From Candidatus Merdiplasma excrementigallinarum (lineage in GTDB: Bacteria; Bacillota; Clostridia; Lachnospirales; Lachnospiraceae): a stretch of DNA of 64,000 nt. Where the stretch lies: NCBI GenBank assembly GCA_018713435.1, contig DVOS01000022.1, positions 1 to 64,000 of the forward strand, read 5' to 3'. Below the pieces are notes generated by a model. That model ran no database searches. It worked only from the letters and a program-made list of their open reading frames with translations, and was not told the origin of the DNA. Shown here in pieces: positions 14,263-23,758 of this stretch. Made by a program: the position numbers and the translations under genes. Position 1 is the first letter of the stretch. Every line of letters begins with the position of its first letter.

Positions 14263-17200
14263 TTATTCCTTCACCAGTTCTCTCATCCGCTCCAGAATCT
14301 CCCGCACCAGGGTCAGTATATCCTCATTGTCCCTGCCGCTCTTTCTGGGCTTGAGGTAGGTGAAATAGGGATTGGCGTCCACGGTAAATTTCATTTTTCC
14401 CCGGTAGTCTTTCAGAAATCCGTCAATTTTTCCCGCGTCCACCCGGGCCTTCTCATAGAATACAAACCGGATTTCATCCCCCTTCTGGGTCAGCTCCGTC
14501 AGATAGTTCTCATGGGCCATTGCCTTCAGCCAGGCGATGGACAGCAGGTTCTGCACGGACCTGGGGGGCTCTCCGAAGCGGTCCATCAGCTCCTCCAGCA
14601 TGTCGTCATACTCCTCTTCATTGGAGATGGCGGCGATCCGCTTGTAAATATCCAGCTTCTGGGCCTCATTGCGGATATACCGCTCCGGAATAAAGGCGTC
14701 AATATCCAGATCAATGGCGGTCTCGTAGTCCTCTCGGATGGTGGACTCTCCCTTCATTTCCTTCACGGATTCATTTAACAGCTTGCAGTACAGATCATAT
14801 CCCACCGCCTCCATATGGCCGTGCTGTTCACTGCCCAGCAGATTTCCGGCGCCCCGAATCTCCAGATCCCGCATGGCGATCTTAAAGCCGCTGCCCAGTT
14901 CCGTAAATTCCCGGATGGCGGAAAGCCGCTTTTCCGCCACCTCCCGCAGCATTTTATTCCGGCGGTACATCAGAAAGGCATAGGATGTGCGGCTGGAGCG
15001 TCCCACTCTTCCCCGAAGCTGGTACAGCTGGGAAAGTCCCATGGTATCCGCGTCGTGGATAATCATGGTGTTGGCGTTGGAAATGTCCAGCCCCGTCTCG
15101 ATAATCGTGGTGGTCACCAGCACGTCGATATCCCCGTTGATAAAGTCATACATGATGCTCTCCAGCTCCCGTTCCTTCATCTGGCCGTGGGCGAAAGCCA
15201 CCCTGGCTTCCGGCACCAGCCGGGCCACGGTATTGGTCATCTCCACAATGGTATTCACCTTGTTGTATACATAATAGACCTGTCCGCCTCTGGCCAGCTC
15301 CCGGCTGATAGCCTCCCGCACCATCTCCTCGTTGTATTCCATTACAAAGGTCTGGATGGGCTGTCTGTCCTGGGGCGCCTCCTCCAGCACGCTCATATCC
15401 CGGACGCCGATCAGGCTCATGTGAAGCGTTCTGGGAATGGGGGTGGCCGTCAGGGTCATCACGTCAATATCCTGCTTCATCTGCTTGATCTTTTCCTTGT
15501 GGGTCACGCCGAAGCGCTGTTCCTCATCAATAATCAGAAGCCCCAGATCCTTAAATTCCACATCTTTTGACAGCAGCCGGTGGGTGCCGATCACAATGTC
15601 CACCAGCCCCCGCTTTAAATCTGTCACCGTCTTTTTCTGTTCCGCGGCCGTGCGGAACCGGCACATCAGATCCACCCGCACGGGGAAATCCTTCATCCGC
15701 TGCACAAAGGTATTGTAATGCTGCTGGGCCAGAATAGTCGTGGGCACCAGGTAGGCCACCTGCTTGCCCTCCTGCACCGCCTTAAAAGCAGCCCGGATGG
15801 CAATCTCTGTCTTGCCGTAGCCCACATCTCCGCAGATCAGCCGGTCCATAATCTTGGTGCTCTCCATATCCTCCTTCACCGCCTCGATGGCCTGAAGCTG
15901 ATCCTCCGTCTCCTCAAAAGGAAACATCTCCTCGAATTCTTTCTGCCACACCGTATCCGGTCCGTAGACGAAGCCTTCCTTCCGCTGCCTGGCGGCGTAA
16001 AGAGCCACCAGTTCCCCGGCAATCACCCGCACCGCTCCCCGGACCCTGGTTTTGGTCCGGTTCCAGTCCTGTGTGCCCAGTTTGTTCAGCTTCGGCTTCT
16101 TTGCGTCCCCGTCCGCGTACTTCTGGATCATATCCAGCTGGGTCGCCAGCACATACAGATTGCTGCCGTCCGCATATTCGATCTTCATGTAATCCTTCAT
16201 TACATGATCCACTTCTACCTTCTCGATTCCCCGGTAGATTCCAAGGCCGTGGTTTTCATGCACCACATAGTCCCCCGGGGACAGCTCGGTAAAGCTGCTG
16301 ATCTTTTTTCCCTCGTAGGAGGTACGCCGCTTCTTTTTCTTTCGCTCCTTTCCGAAAATATCGCTCTCGGAAATCACTACAAACTTGATAAGGGGATACT
16401 CATACCCCCTCTGGACGCTGCCGTAGGTTACCAGAATCTCCCCGGGGTTCACCAGACGCTCTTCCTCTTCCGTGCAGAACGCATTCAGCTCGTGCTCCCG
16501 CAGATCCTCCGCCAGCCGTTTTCCCCTGGTGCGGGAGGCGGACAGCAGAATCACCCGGTATCCCTCCTTTTTCCAGCGCCGCAGATCTTTCACCAGCAGT
16601 TCAAAACTGTTGTTATAGGGATTTACCGCCCGGACGGATATATGGTATTTTCCCTCCACCTTCCAGGGAGCTCTGGCGTTTTCCAGGGTACAAAGCCCCA
16701 CGCAGCAGCGGCGGCAGAGGCGGCCGATCATCTCCTGGCAGGAAAACAGCAGGCCTGTCTGGCCGGCCAGGGCATACCCCTTTTCCAGCCGGTGCTTCAT
16801 GCTTTCCTGAAACTCCTGTTCAGCCGCCGCCGCGGACTCCGCCAGACGGTTGGGCTCATCCAGGAAAATTACCGTATCCTCCGGAAAACAGTCCAGAATC
16901 GACACCGCGTCCGGATAAAAGTAGTCCAGAAAGCCGTCCAGTCCGGCAGGATCTTCAAACTCTTCCAGCCGGTCCTTTGTATCCTCCAGCAGCTGCTTCA
17001 CCCGATGGGCCTCCTCCGTTTTCATGGCCTGGCGGAGCACCTTCTCCGCCTTTTCTCCTTCCCGGACTATCTTTTTTAATCCCGCTTCCCGCACGGAGGG
17101 ATCCAGAATCAGCTCGGAGGCCGGGTAAATATCCACATAATCCAGATTTTCAATGGATCTCTGGCTCTCCGCGTCAAAACTGCGGATGGAATCAATCTCA

Positions 17201-17787
17201 TCCCCCCACAGTTCAATGCGGACCGGATTCTCCTCTGTCAGAGGGAATATATCCAGTATGCCGCCCCGCACGGCGTACTGTCCCGGTCCTTCCGCCTGGG
17301 CGTTTCGCTCATAGCCCAGCGCCGGCAGAAGGCTTTTCCATTCCTCCAGATCCATCTCATCGCCCGCCTGGAGGCGGCGCACCTGTTTTTTCCATTTTTC
17401 AAAAGGCATCAGATGGTTCATAAATGCCGCCATGGTAAGAACCACCGTCACAGGCCGCTCCTGGGCAAGCGCTTTCCACACCTCGATGCGCTGCTGCTCC
17501 AGCAGATTGCTGTGAATGTCCGCCTGAAAGAAAATAAAATCCTTGGCCGGGTACAGCAGCGCCTCCCGGTCAAAGAAGCGGACATTTTCATATAATTCTT
17601 TTGCTTTCAGGTCATTGGCGGTCACTATGATTTTATGGGAATATCCCTCCCCCAGACAGTCAATCAGATGGGCTTTCTGGGAATCAATGCAGCCGGTAAT
17701 CTGCAGAACGCCCTGATTTTTCTTCAGTTTTCCCCTGATCTCCTCTATCTCTCCCAGTTCGCCGAGAGGGGCACGAAATGCTCTCAT
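14263..17787 (-). CDS. mfd: Transcription-repair coupling factor
   Basis: A 1174-residue protein, full family length. It has the UvrB-homology module in the N-terminal third (RGGILDIFP) and an RNA-polymerase-interacting domain around residues 480-560. The RecG-like translocase has P-loop GDVGYGKTEIA, a DEEQRFG box, TATPIPRTL and QLRGRVGR, followed by the C-terminal TRCF domain. Mfd removes RNA polymerase stalled at lesions and recruits UvrA. It lies 21 bases downstream of pth, the order also seen in Bacillus. Confidence 0.97.
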   Translation of the reverse strand: MRAFRAPLGELGEIEEIRGKLKKNQGVLQITGCIDSQKAHLIDCLGEGYSHKIIVTANDLKAKELYENVRFFDREALLYPAKDFIFFQADIHSNLLEQQRIEVWKALAQERPVTVVLTMAAFMNHLMPFEKWKKQVRRLQAGDEMDLEEWKSLLPALGYERNAQAEGPGQYAVRGGILDIFPLTEENPVRIELWGDEIDSIRSFDAESQRSIENLDYVDIYPASELILDPSVREAGLKKIVREGEKAEKVLRQAMKTEEAHRVKQLLEDTKDRLEEFEDPAGLDGFLDYFYPDAVSILDCFPEDTVIFLDEPNRLAESAAAAEQEFQESMKHRLEKGYALAGQTGLLFSCQEMIGRLCRRCCVGLCTLENARAPWKVEGKYHISVRAVNPYNNSFELLVKDLRRWKKEGYRVILLSASRTRGKRLAEDLREHELNAFCTEEEERLVNPGEILVTYGSVQRGYEYPLIKFVVISESDIFGKERKKKKRRTSYEGKKISSFTELSPGDYVVHENHGLGIYRGIEKVEVDHVMKDYMKIEYADGSNLYVLATQLDMIQKYADGDAKKPKLNKLGTQDWNRTKTRVRGAVRVIAGELVALYAARQRKEGFVYGPDTVWQKEFEEMFPFEETEDQLQAIEAVKEDMESTKIMDRLICGDVGYGKTEIAIRAAFKAVQEGKQVAYLVPTTILAQQHYNTFVQRMKDFPVRVDLMCRFRTAAEQKKTVTDLKRGLVDIVIGTHRLLSKDVEFKDLGLLIIDEEQRFGVTHKEKIKQMKQDIDVMTLTATPIPRTLHMSLIGVRDMSVLEEAPQDRQPIQTFVMEYNEEMVREAISRELARGGQVYYVYNKVNTIVEMTNTVARLVPEARVAFAHGQMKERELESIMYDFINGDIDVLVTTTIIETGLDISNANTMIIHDADTMGLSQLYQLRGRVGRSSRTSYAFLMYRRNKMLREVAEKRLSAIREFTELGSGFKIAMRDLEIRGAGNLLGSEQHGHMEAVGYDLYCKLLNESVKEMKGESTIREDYETAIDLDIDAFIPERYIRNEAQKLDIYKRIAAISNEEEYDDMLEELMDRFGEPPRSVQNLLSIAWLKAMAHENYLTELTQKGDEIRFVFYEKARVDAGKIDGFLKDYRGKMKFTVDANPYFTYLKPRKSGRDNEDILTLVREILERMRELVKE

Positions 17788-17808
17788 ACCTGAACCGCCT
17801 TTCCGCAG

Positions 17809-18384
17809 CTATTCGCTCTGCTTCCTGTTATACTCATTCATCACTTCTTCCGCCGGACGGGTCACCAGATCCGCAGCCGCCCTGGCCGCCCGGTCAAAGG
17901 TTTCCTCCATCAGGATCCGGTCAGAAAAAGAAAAATGTCCCAGCACATAATCGGCCAGGTCATATCCTTCCGGTTTTTCGCCGATGCCCACCTTTACCCG
18001 TTTAAATACCTGGGTGCCCAGCTGAGAGATAATGCTCTTTACACCGTTATGGCCCCCGGCGCTACCTTTTTTGCGCACCCGGATCTGTCCCGGCTCCAGG
18101 CTGATGTCATCGTAAATCACAATCAGCTCTTCCTCCGGATCGATCTTGTAAAAATCGCATACCATCCGCAGGCTGTCCCCGCTTAAATTCATAAAAGTCT
18201 GAGGCTTTACCAGAATCACCTTCTGCCCCTCTATCGCCCCGGTTCCCACCAGGGCTTTGAATTTCTCCGCGGACACATCGATGCGGTACCGGTCCGCCAG
18301 CACATCCAGCGTATCAAACCCCACATTATGCCGGGTCTTCGCATATTTTCTGCCCGGATTTCCCAGGCCCGCAATTACATACAT
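17809..18384 (-). CDS. pth: Peptidyl-tRNA hydrolase
   Basis: A 191-residue enzyme of usual length. It has GLGNPGRKYAKTRHNVGF at residues 6-23, including the catalytic His and the conserved Asn, then KPQTFMNLSG and the GxxGHNGVKSI loop. It releases tRNA from prematurely ended peptides. GAGAGG stands 6 bases before the ATG. It is followed by mfd in probable co-transcription and preceded by murF 30 bases away. Confidence 0.97.
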   Translation of the reverse strand: MYVIAGLGNPGRKYAKTRHNVGFDTLDVLADRYRIDVSAEKFKALVGTGAIEGQKVILVKPQTFMNLSGDSLRMVCDFYKIDPEEELIVIYDDISLEPGQIRVRKKGSAGGHNGVKSIISQLGTQVFKRVKVGIGEKPEGYDLADYVLGHFSFSDRILMEETFDRAARAAADLVTRPAEEVMNEYNRKQSE

Positions 18385-18413
18385 AGGGTACCTCTCTATT
18401 TCTCAAATATCTG

Positions 18414-19802
18414 TTATAGTTCCTGCAGCCGCTCTACAATTTTGGGGAAATTCATAAAATGGGAGGCCTTTACCAGCACCGTATCGCCGGCACTCACTTC
18501 TCTGTCCAGATTTTCCAGCAGTTCCTCCAGGCTGTCATAATGGGTCGTCTCAAGCGCCGGGTTGGTTTCTTTCGCTCCCTCTTCCAGATAAAGGCTTAAG
18601 GGCCCTACCGTCACCAGCCGCTGAATGGCGCAGCTTCCCGCAAAGGTTCCCACCTGACGGTGCAGATCTGCCTCCTTCTCACCCAGCTCCCCCATATCTC
18701 CCAGGATAGCCACCCGGCGGCCTGCCGCTTCCTGCAGCACCTCCAGGGAGGCTTTCATGGAAACCGGATTGGCGTTGTAGCAGTCGTCAATAATTTTATA
18801 CCGGTCTGTATCAATAATGTGAAATCTTCCGCTTACCGGCTGCAGGCTCTCAATTCCCTCCCGGATCTGATCCGGAGTCAGCCCGTAAACCAGCCCCACC
18901 GCCGCGGCTGCCAGGGCATTATGTACCATGTGGCGTCCCGGCACCGGAATTTTTACCGTGAAATCTCCTGCCGCCGTGTGGATCCTGCACCTGGTTCCCT
19001 CCAGTCCCAGGCTTTCCGTCTGATCCGCCCGGACGGAAAGTCTGACTCCCGCCGCGGACGGTTCTGTTCCGAAAAACAGCGGCTCCACACCGTTTACCGC
19101 TTTCACTCCGGCCAGCTTGTCGTCGTTTCCGTTTAAAATAATATGCCCTTCCGGCTTCAGAAAATCAAATATTTCCGTCTTGGCCCGCAGAATGCCGTCC
19201 CGGTCATGAAGATTTTCCAGATGGCACTGGCCGATGTTGGTAATCACGCAGGTATCCGGTCTGGCAATTTTAGCCAGACGGTGCATCTCCCCGAAATCGC
19301 TGATTCCCATCTCCAGCACCGCGATTTCATCCTCCTCCCGCAGCCGGAATACGGTGAGGGGCAGGCCCAGCTCATTGTTGAAATTCCCCTGGGTTTTTAA
19401 CGTCCGGTATTTCTGGGAGAGCACAGCGGCAATCACTTCCTTGGTGCTGGTCTTTCCCACACTGCCGGTTATGCCCACCACCGGAATGGCCAGCTGCCCC
19501 AGATAATACTCCGCAATATCCTTCAGCGCCTGCAGGGTGGAATTTACTTTTATCCAGCTGCCTGCCGTATCTTCCCCCAGTTCCTGTTCGGAAAGGACGC
19601 AGACAGCGCCCTGCTCAAATACTGCCGGGATAAACCGGTGGCCGTCCACCCGCTCTCCTTTGATGGCCGCAAAAAGCGATCCTTCTTTTGCCTGACGGCT
19701 GTCTGTTACCAAAGAGGAAATCTCCCGGTCTTCCTCCCCTTTTTTTGCGTGCAAAATACCGCCGCATGCCTGGGCAATGCGGCGCAGCGTCATATTTTTC
19801 AT
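18414..19802 (-). CDS. murF: UDP-MurNAc-tripeptide:D-alanyl-D-alanine ligase
   Basis: A cytoplasmic Mur ligase of about 462 residues that adds D-Ala-D-Ala to the peptidoglycan precursor. It shows the ATP loop GITGSVGKTSTKE, the MurF-type EMGISDFGEMHRLA segment and DDCYNANPVSMKAS in the C-terminal domain. ATG at 19802 (MKNMTLRRIAQACGG) is chosen because AGGGACAGGGA lies just upstream and relatives begin here; an in-frame ATG at 19835 gives 11 more residues with no good ribosome binding site. Confidence 0.95.
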   Translation of the reverse strand: MKNMTLRRIAQACGGILHAKKGEEDREISSLVTDSRQAKEGSLFAAIKGERVDGHRFIPAVFEQGAVCVLSEQELGEDTAGSWIKVNSTLQALKDIAEYYLGQLAIPVVGITGSVGKTSTKEVIAAVLSQKYRTLKTQGNFNNELGLPLTVFRLREEDEIAVLEMGISDFGEMHRLAKIARPDTCVITNIGQCHLENLHDRDGILRAKTEIFDFLKPEGHIILNGNDDKLAGVKAVNGVEPLFFGTEPSAAGVRLSVRADQTESLGLEGTRCRIHTAAGDFTVKIPVPGRHMVHNALAAAAVGLVYGLTPDQIREGIESLQPVSGRFHIIDTDRYKIIDDCYNANPVSMKASLEVLQEAAGRRVAILGDMGELGEKEADLHRQVGTFAGSCAIQRLVTVGPLSLYLEEGAKETNPALETTHYDSLEELLENLDREVSAGDTVLVKASHFMNFPKIVERLQEL

Positions 19803-19870
19803 GTTTTGTCCCTGTCCCTTTATTTTATATTGCATTCAGTTGTTATCCCGCCGTCCATTATACACAAAGG

Positions 19871-19915
19871 CGGGGCTAAAGTACACTGTTTTCCACAGAA
19901 TTTTCTTCAGCCCCG
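19871..19915 (-). terminator. Possible terminator after the L,D-transpeptidase gene
   Basis: CGGGGCTGAAG pairs with CTTTAGCCCCG around a loop of about 23 bases, 11 bases after the stop codon. The flank (GCCTTTGTG) has only a short T run, so it is a weak candidate. Confidence 0.4.
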
Positions 19916-19925
19916 TCTTATGACT

Positions 19926-21350
19926 TTACCCTAATGAGGAATGGGTCCCCGTACCGTCGGATTTATAGCAGATCACCGGCGTTCCGATCTCCATTTCCTG
20001 ATACATAATGGCCGCGTTGGCCGTAGGCGTATTGATGCAGCCGTGAGATCCTCCGTACAGATAAATACTCCCCCCGTAGGAATTTCCTCTCCAGGAGTCC
20101 GCGTCATGGATGCCCACGCCCTCATAAAATGGCATCCAGTAGTCCACCGGAGTGGAATAGCCCTCTCCTTTCAGGATCTCATCCTCGGATTTGTCCACCA
20201 CACAGAAGATACCCTCCGGCGATTCCGTCCCGTTGGCCACGCATCCTGTTACCACCGGCGTGTCCACCACCAGGCTGCCGTCCTTGTAATACCACATCCT
20301 CTGGGTGGTGTAGTCGATCTCCACATAGGTATCTCCGATATCGTTCACTCCCCTGGCAGCCGCTCCCTCATAGTAGACCGGCCACCGCTCGGTGGACTCT
20401 CCCGCCATCAGAACCTGATACAGTTCCTCCGCCTCCTGCTCCTGGTTCAGCTGCCAGCCGTAGGTTCTGGCCTCCACGTACACCGTCTGTCCCAGGGAGG
20501 TGGTAAAGGGCTCCCAGGTCCCGATGGTATCATACTTTTCGGCCAGCCCGGCCACATAGGCCCGTATGGCCTCCCGGTCAAACACAGGATTATCATTTTC
20601 ATCCGCGCTCAGCCACCCGGTGATGGTGGCGGAATCCAGCACTTCTGTCACGTCTCCCCCCATCTGATAGGTAACGGTCATGGATGCGTACCGGTTCAGG
20701 GCCGCTGCCTTTTCGTTCAGTTCCTCATCGTCCCCGTATATGGAAGGATTCTGATAGCAGCCCTCCGCCTCCAGATCCACTTCCCGTTCTCCCGTCCTGG
20801 CGGCGTCCTTCAGCAGTTCAAAAACCTTCTCCTCCTGCAGCGTATTTCCCATAATCTCCGGCGTCACCTGATAAGAGCCGTCCTCCTGCCGGACAATCTC
20901 CGCGTCCGCAGGCGCCGTCACCTGCTCCGGGTCAAAGCAGTTCAGTTCCAGCATGGACTGGCGCAGCCTTTCTTCCTCAAAGGCGGTGGCCGCTGTCATG
21001 GTGTATGCCGTTCCTCCCCTCAGGCGGTTGGGCAGCCACTCCAGGATATTCTGGGAATCCAGAAACTCCTGCACCTCCCCGCCGGACACGAACCGGTAGC
21101 CCATCTGCTCCGCTCCGATCGTCTCCCGGCTGCCGCCTCTCTCCTTCAGGGTGATTTCATAATCTTCCACCATGCCGGCTATGGCCGCTTCCGCCTGGCT
21201 GACCGTCATGCCCGACACGTCTATGCCGTTGATGGATGTGTTTTCAAAAAAACGGTCCGCGTATCGAAGACCGATCCCCAGATAGGTGCCTGCCAGCCCG
21301 ATCACCGCCGCTGCCCCGATCACGAGGGGGATAATCACTCTCTTCTTCAT
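19926..21350 (-). CDS. L,D-transpeptidase (YkuD) with peptidoglycan-binding domain
   Basis: A 474-residue membrane-anchored wall enzyme. A hydrophobic anchor at about 8-28 is followed by a repeated PG_binding_4-type region (about 35-330; GIDVSGMTVSQAEAAI is its typical start). The YkuD catalytic domain (about 340-465) has the active-site motif SHGCINTP with catalytic Cys and upstream His (GVGIHDADSW). Such enzymes make 3-3 crosslinks in peptidoglycan. AGGAGG precedes the ATG. It probably lies outside the cell membrane and shares an envelope theme with murF upstream. Confidence 0.93.
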   Translation of the reverse strand: MKKRVIIPLVIGAAAVIGLAGTYLGIGLRYADRFFENTSINGIDVSGMTVSQAEAAIAGMVEDYEITLKERGGSRETIGAEQMGYRFVSGGEVQEFLDSQNILEWLPNRLRGGTAYTMTAATAFEEERLRQSMLELNCFDPEQVTAPADAEIVRQEDGSYQVTPEIMGNTLQEEKVFELLKDAARTGEREVDLEAEGCYQNPSIYGDDEELNEKAAALNRYASMTVTYQMGGDVTEVLDSATITGWLSADENDNPVFDREAIRAYVAGLAEKYDTIGTWEPFTTSLGQTVYVEARTYGWQLNQEQEAEELYQVLMAGESTERWPVYYEGAAARGVNDIGDTYVEIDYTTQRMWYYKDGSLVVDTPVVTGCVANGTESPEGIFCVVDKSEDEILKGEGYSTPVDYWMPFYEGVGIHDADSWRGNSYGGSIYLYGGSHGCINTPTANAAIMYQEMEIGTPVICYKSDGTGTHSSLG

Positions 21351-21439
21351 ATGTACCTCCTGTGCTGACTGCCATTCAGGCCATATTCAGTCTAACACAG
21401 GAAGCTTGAAAATTCTGTGATGGTCTTATTATGGATTTC

Positions 21440-23572
21440 TTAAATCTTTGTTTGTTTTTCCGTTTTCTCCCCATTGGGCACAGCCATCAGCACCATGGCA
21501 GAAGTAGGGGGCATATGGAGCCTGAGTTCTCCCTGATCCGCCTGGTATTCCTCCGGTTCCGTCGTATAGCCTGCTCCGTCCGTGAAGAAAATCCGCCGCA
21601 GCTTCTGATTGGCTTCCACCTCGGCGGGCCATACCTTTATCGTCAGATCCCGGTCCTCTCCGTTATTATTAAACACCACCACCATCTTCTCCCGGGCGTC
21701 AAATCTCCCGTAAGCCAGACAGTTATAGTCTCCCATCAGAAACTGCAGCGACCCGCCGGTAAACACCGGATGGGCTTTGTGCAGGGCAATGATTTCCCGG
21801 TGAAATTCCAGCATCTGGGTGTCCTCATGGCCCCAGGGATAGGTCCGACGGTTGTCCGGATCCGTAAAGCCGCAGACTCCCGCCTCATCCCCGTAATATA
21901 CAGTGGGGGCGCCGGGCCAGGTCATCTGCATCACCACGGCCTCCCGCATCACCGCCGGATTTACGCCGTCGCTGGCCGCATCGTAGTCAAAGTGATCCAT
22001 CCGTCCCACCCTGTGGTTGGTTCTGGTCAGGAACCGGGAGTGATCATGGTTGGAAAGCTCATTCATGGCCACCTGCTGGGAGGGGGCCATAAAACTGGCC
22101 ATGTGGTAGCGCATGGTTCCTATGAAGCTGTCCGCGTTTCCAAACTGCCCCTCCTGGTAATCGTCGCTGTGCTTTTCCATACCGGTAAAAAACCAGGTGA
22201 GCGGTTCCATGAACGCGTCATAGTTCATCACCGTATCCCACTCGTCTCCCCGCAGCCATGCCGCCGGGTCCCCGTAGTGCTCCGCCAGGATCAGGGCGTT
22301 GGGATTGGCCGCTTTCACCGTCTTGCGGAACATTTTCCAGAATTTATGGTTATACTCATTGCTCAGCCCCAGATCGGCAGCCACGTCCAGCCGCCACCCG
22401 TCCACATTGTAGGGAGGACTGACCCACTTCCTGGCAATCTCCAGAATGTAGTCCACCAGTTTGGAAGAATTTTCGTAGTTCAGCTTTGGCAGGGTGTCAT
22501 GTCCCCACCAGCCGTCATAGTATTCATTGTAGGGCCATTCATGCTCGTTGGTAAAATGGAAAAAGGTGCGGTAGGGGCTGTCCGCGGACACATAGGCCCC
22601 TTTTTCATAGCCGGGCTGGTTCTCGTAAATGCGCTCCCGGTCCATCCATTTATTAAAGGAACCGCAGTGATTGAACACGCCGTCCAGGATCACCTTCATC
22701 CCCCGGCTGTGAATCTCCTCCACCAGCCGGATGAAAAGCTGATTGCTGGCCTCCAGATTTTCTTTCCTGGTGACACGGTTAATATACCGGGTTGCCTGCA
22801 TGTTGTCTTTCGCCCAGCTAGGAAGAAGGGCGCCTTCATCCATCACAATCTTTCCGATGTGGGGATCAATGTAGTCATAGTCCTGAATATCGTATTTATG
22901 ATTGGAGGGGGATACGAACAGGGGGTTAAAATAGATCACATCCACTCCCAGCTCTTTCAGGTAGTCCAACTTCTGGCGCACCCCTTCCAGATCTCCGCCG
23001 TAAAACTCCCGGACGCCCATGGCGGCGGGACGTTTTCCCCAGTCTGTCACCCGCCGGGTGCCCTCTTTGATATAAATGTACTCATTGTCCAGCACATCGT
23101 TGCTTTCATCCCCGTTGAAGAAGCGGTCCGTATAAATCTGATACATCACCGCCCCCTTGGCCCAGTCCGGTGTGGAAAAACCGGGCTGTATGGAAAATGC
23201 CCGGCTGTCGCTCAAGTCCCGGGTCACTCCCATTTTATTGTAAAAGCAGTGCATTTTGCCGCTCTTAATCTCAAAGAAATACCGAAGCGCCTCCTCGCCC
23301 AGCTGTATCTGCGTCACATAATAATCAAAAAACTCTTCATGCCGTTCCAGATCCATCTGCTTCTTCAGCGGTCCGCTGATAAGATAAACCGTATCCACGT
23401 TATCCCTGCCGGTCCTGAAGCGGATCGTCACCGTATCGCCGGGTTTGGGCTCCATGGGGGATACATAGTTTTCTGTCTCATCGGAAAAAAGGGCGTCGCC
23501 GTTAAACACAGGGCGCATCTGCAAAATATATTTGGCAGCCCGCAGGGACTGTTCATAGCTCTTATAACTCAT
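21440..23572 (-). CDS. GH13 alpha-glycosidase (neopullulanase/cyclomaltodextrinase type)
   Basis: A 710-residue enzyme without a signal peptide, so cytoplasmic. An N-terminal beta domain (about 1-135) precedes a GH13 barrel starting at WAKGAVMYQIYTDRF. Catalytic residues are visible: nucleophile Asp396 in GWRLDVA, acid/base Glu431 in LILAEHYGD and Asp510 in SNHDHSRF. It should cleave alpha-1,4 and perhaps alpha-1,6 links in maltodextrins or pullulan fragments. AAGGAG stands 7 bases before the ATG. It has its own promoter (23652-23680) and a 5' stem-loop in the leader. Confidence 0.92.
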   Translation of the reverse strand: MSYKSYEQSLRAAKYILQMRPVFNGDALFSDETENYVSPMEPKPGDTVTIRFRTGRDNVDTVYLISGPLKKQMDLERHEEFFDYYVTQIQLGEEALRYFFEIKSGKMHCFYNKMGVTRDLSDSRAFSIQPGFSTPDWAKGAVMYQIYTDRFFNGDESNDVLDNEYIYIKEGTRRVTDWGKRPAAMGVREFYGGDLEGVRQKLDYLKELGVDVIYFNPLFVSPSNHKYDIQDYDYIDPHIGKIVMDEGALLPSWAKDNMQATRYINRVTRKENLEASNQLFIRLVEEIHSRGMKVILDGVFNHCGSFNKWMDRERIYENQPGYEKGAYVSADSPYRTFFHFTNEHEWPYNEYYDGWWGHDTLPKLNYENSSKLVDYILEIARKWVSPPYNVDGWRLDVAADLGLSNEYNHKFWKMFRKTVKAANPNALILAEHYGDPAAWLRGDEWDTVMNYDAFMEPLTWFFTGMEKHSDDYQEGQFGNADSFIGTMRYHMASFMAPSQQVAMNELSNHDHSRFLTRTNHRVGRMDHFDYDAASDGVNPAVMREAVVMQMTWPGAPTVYYGDEAGVCGFTDPDNRRTYPWGHEDTQMLEFHREIIALHKAHPVFTGGSLQFLMGDYNCLAYGRFDAREKMVVVFNNNGEDRDLTIKVWPAEVEANQKLRRIFFTDGAGYTTEPEEYQADQGELRLHMPPTSAMVLMAVPNGEKTEKQTKI

Positions 23573-23622
23573 ACCGTCTCTCCTTCTTGCCTTTCCCTGG
23601 CTGTTCTCTTATCCGTGCGTTC

Positions 23623-23641
23623 CTCCGGTTTCTGACCGGAG
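23623..23641 (-). promoter_or_regulatory. 5' stem-loop at the start of the glycosidase mRNA
   Basis: CTCCGGT-CAGAA-ACCGGAG is a perfect 7-bp hairpin beginning about 4 bases after the predicted transcription start near 23645. It has no T run, so it is not a terminator. Such 5'-terminal hairpins can protect mRNA from decay. Confidence 0.5.
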
Positions 23642-23651
23642 TCGATACCTT

Positions 23652-23680
23652 ATTGTATATCACCCGGGGATTTTATACAA
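23652..23680 (-). promoter_or_regulatory. Sigma-A promoter of the GH13 gene
   Basis: Minus strand TTGTAT (23680-23675), 17-base spacer, TACAAT (23657-23652). The spacer includes CCCCGGG, a GC-rich core. The leader is about 70 bases. Confidence 0.6.
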
Positions 23681-23758
23681 CATTTTCCTTATTAAAAGGT
23701 ATGTAGGGGAGTACGATCACATGAAGGAGTTTTTAAAAAACGTCTTTATCCGATTGAA

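Noticed and set aside
14263..17787. Long antisense frames opposite mfd (for example 15718-17079), also opposite dnaE (57068-60481) and the GH13 gene (21431-23635).
   Set aside because: They are open only because GC-rich third positions on the coding strand remove antisense stops; their translations are His/Pro/Leu/Gln-rich with no domains, whereas the opposite strand encodes well-known proteins.
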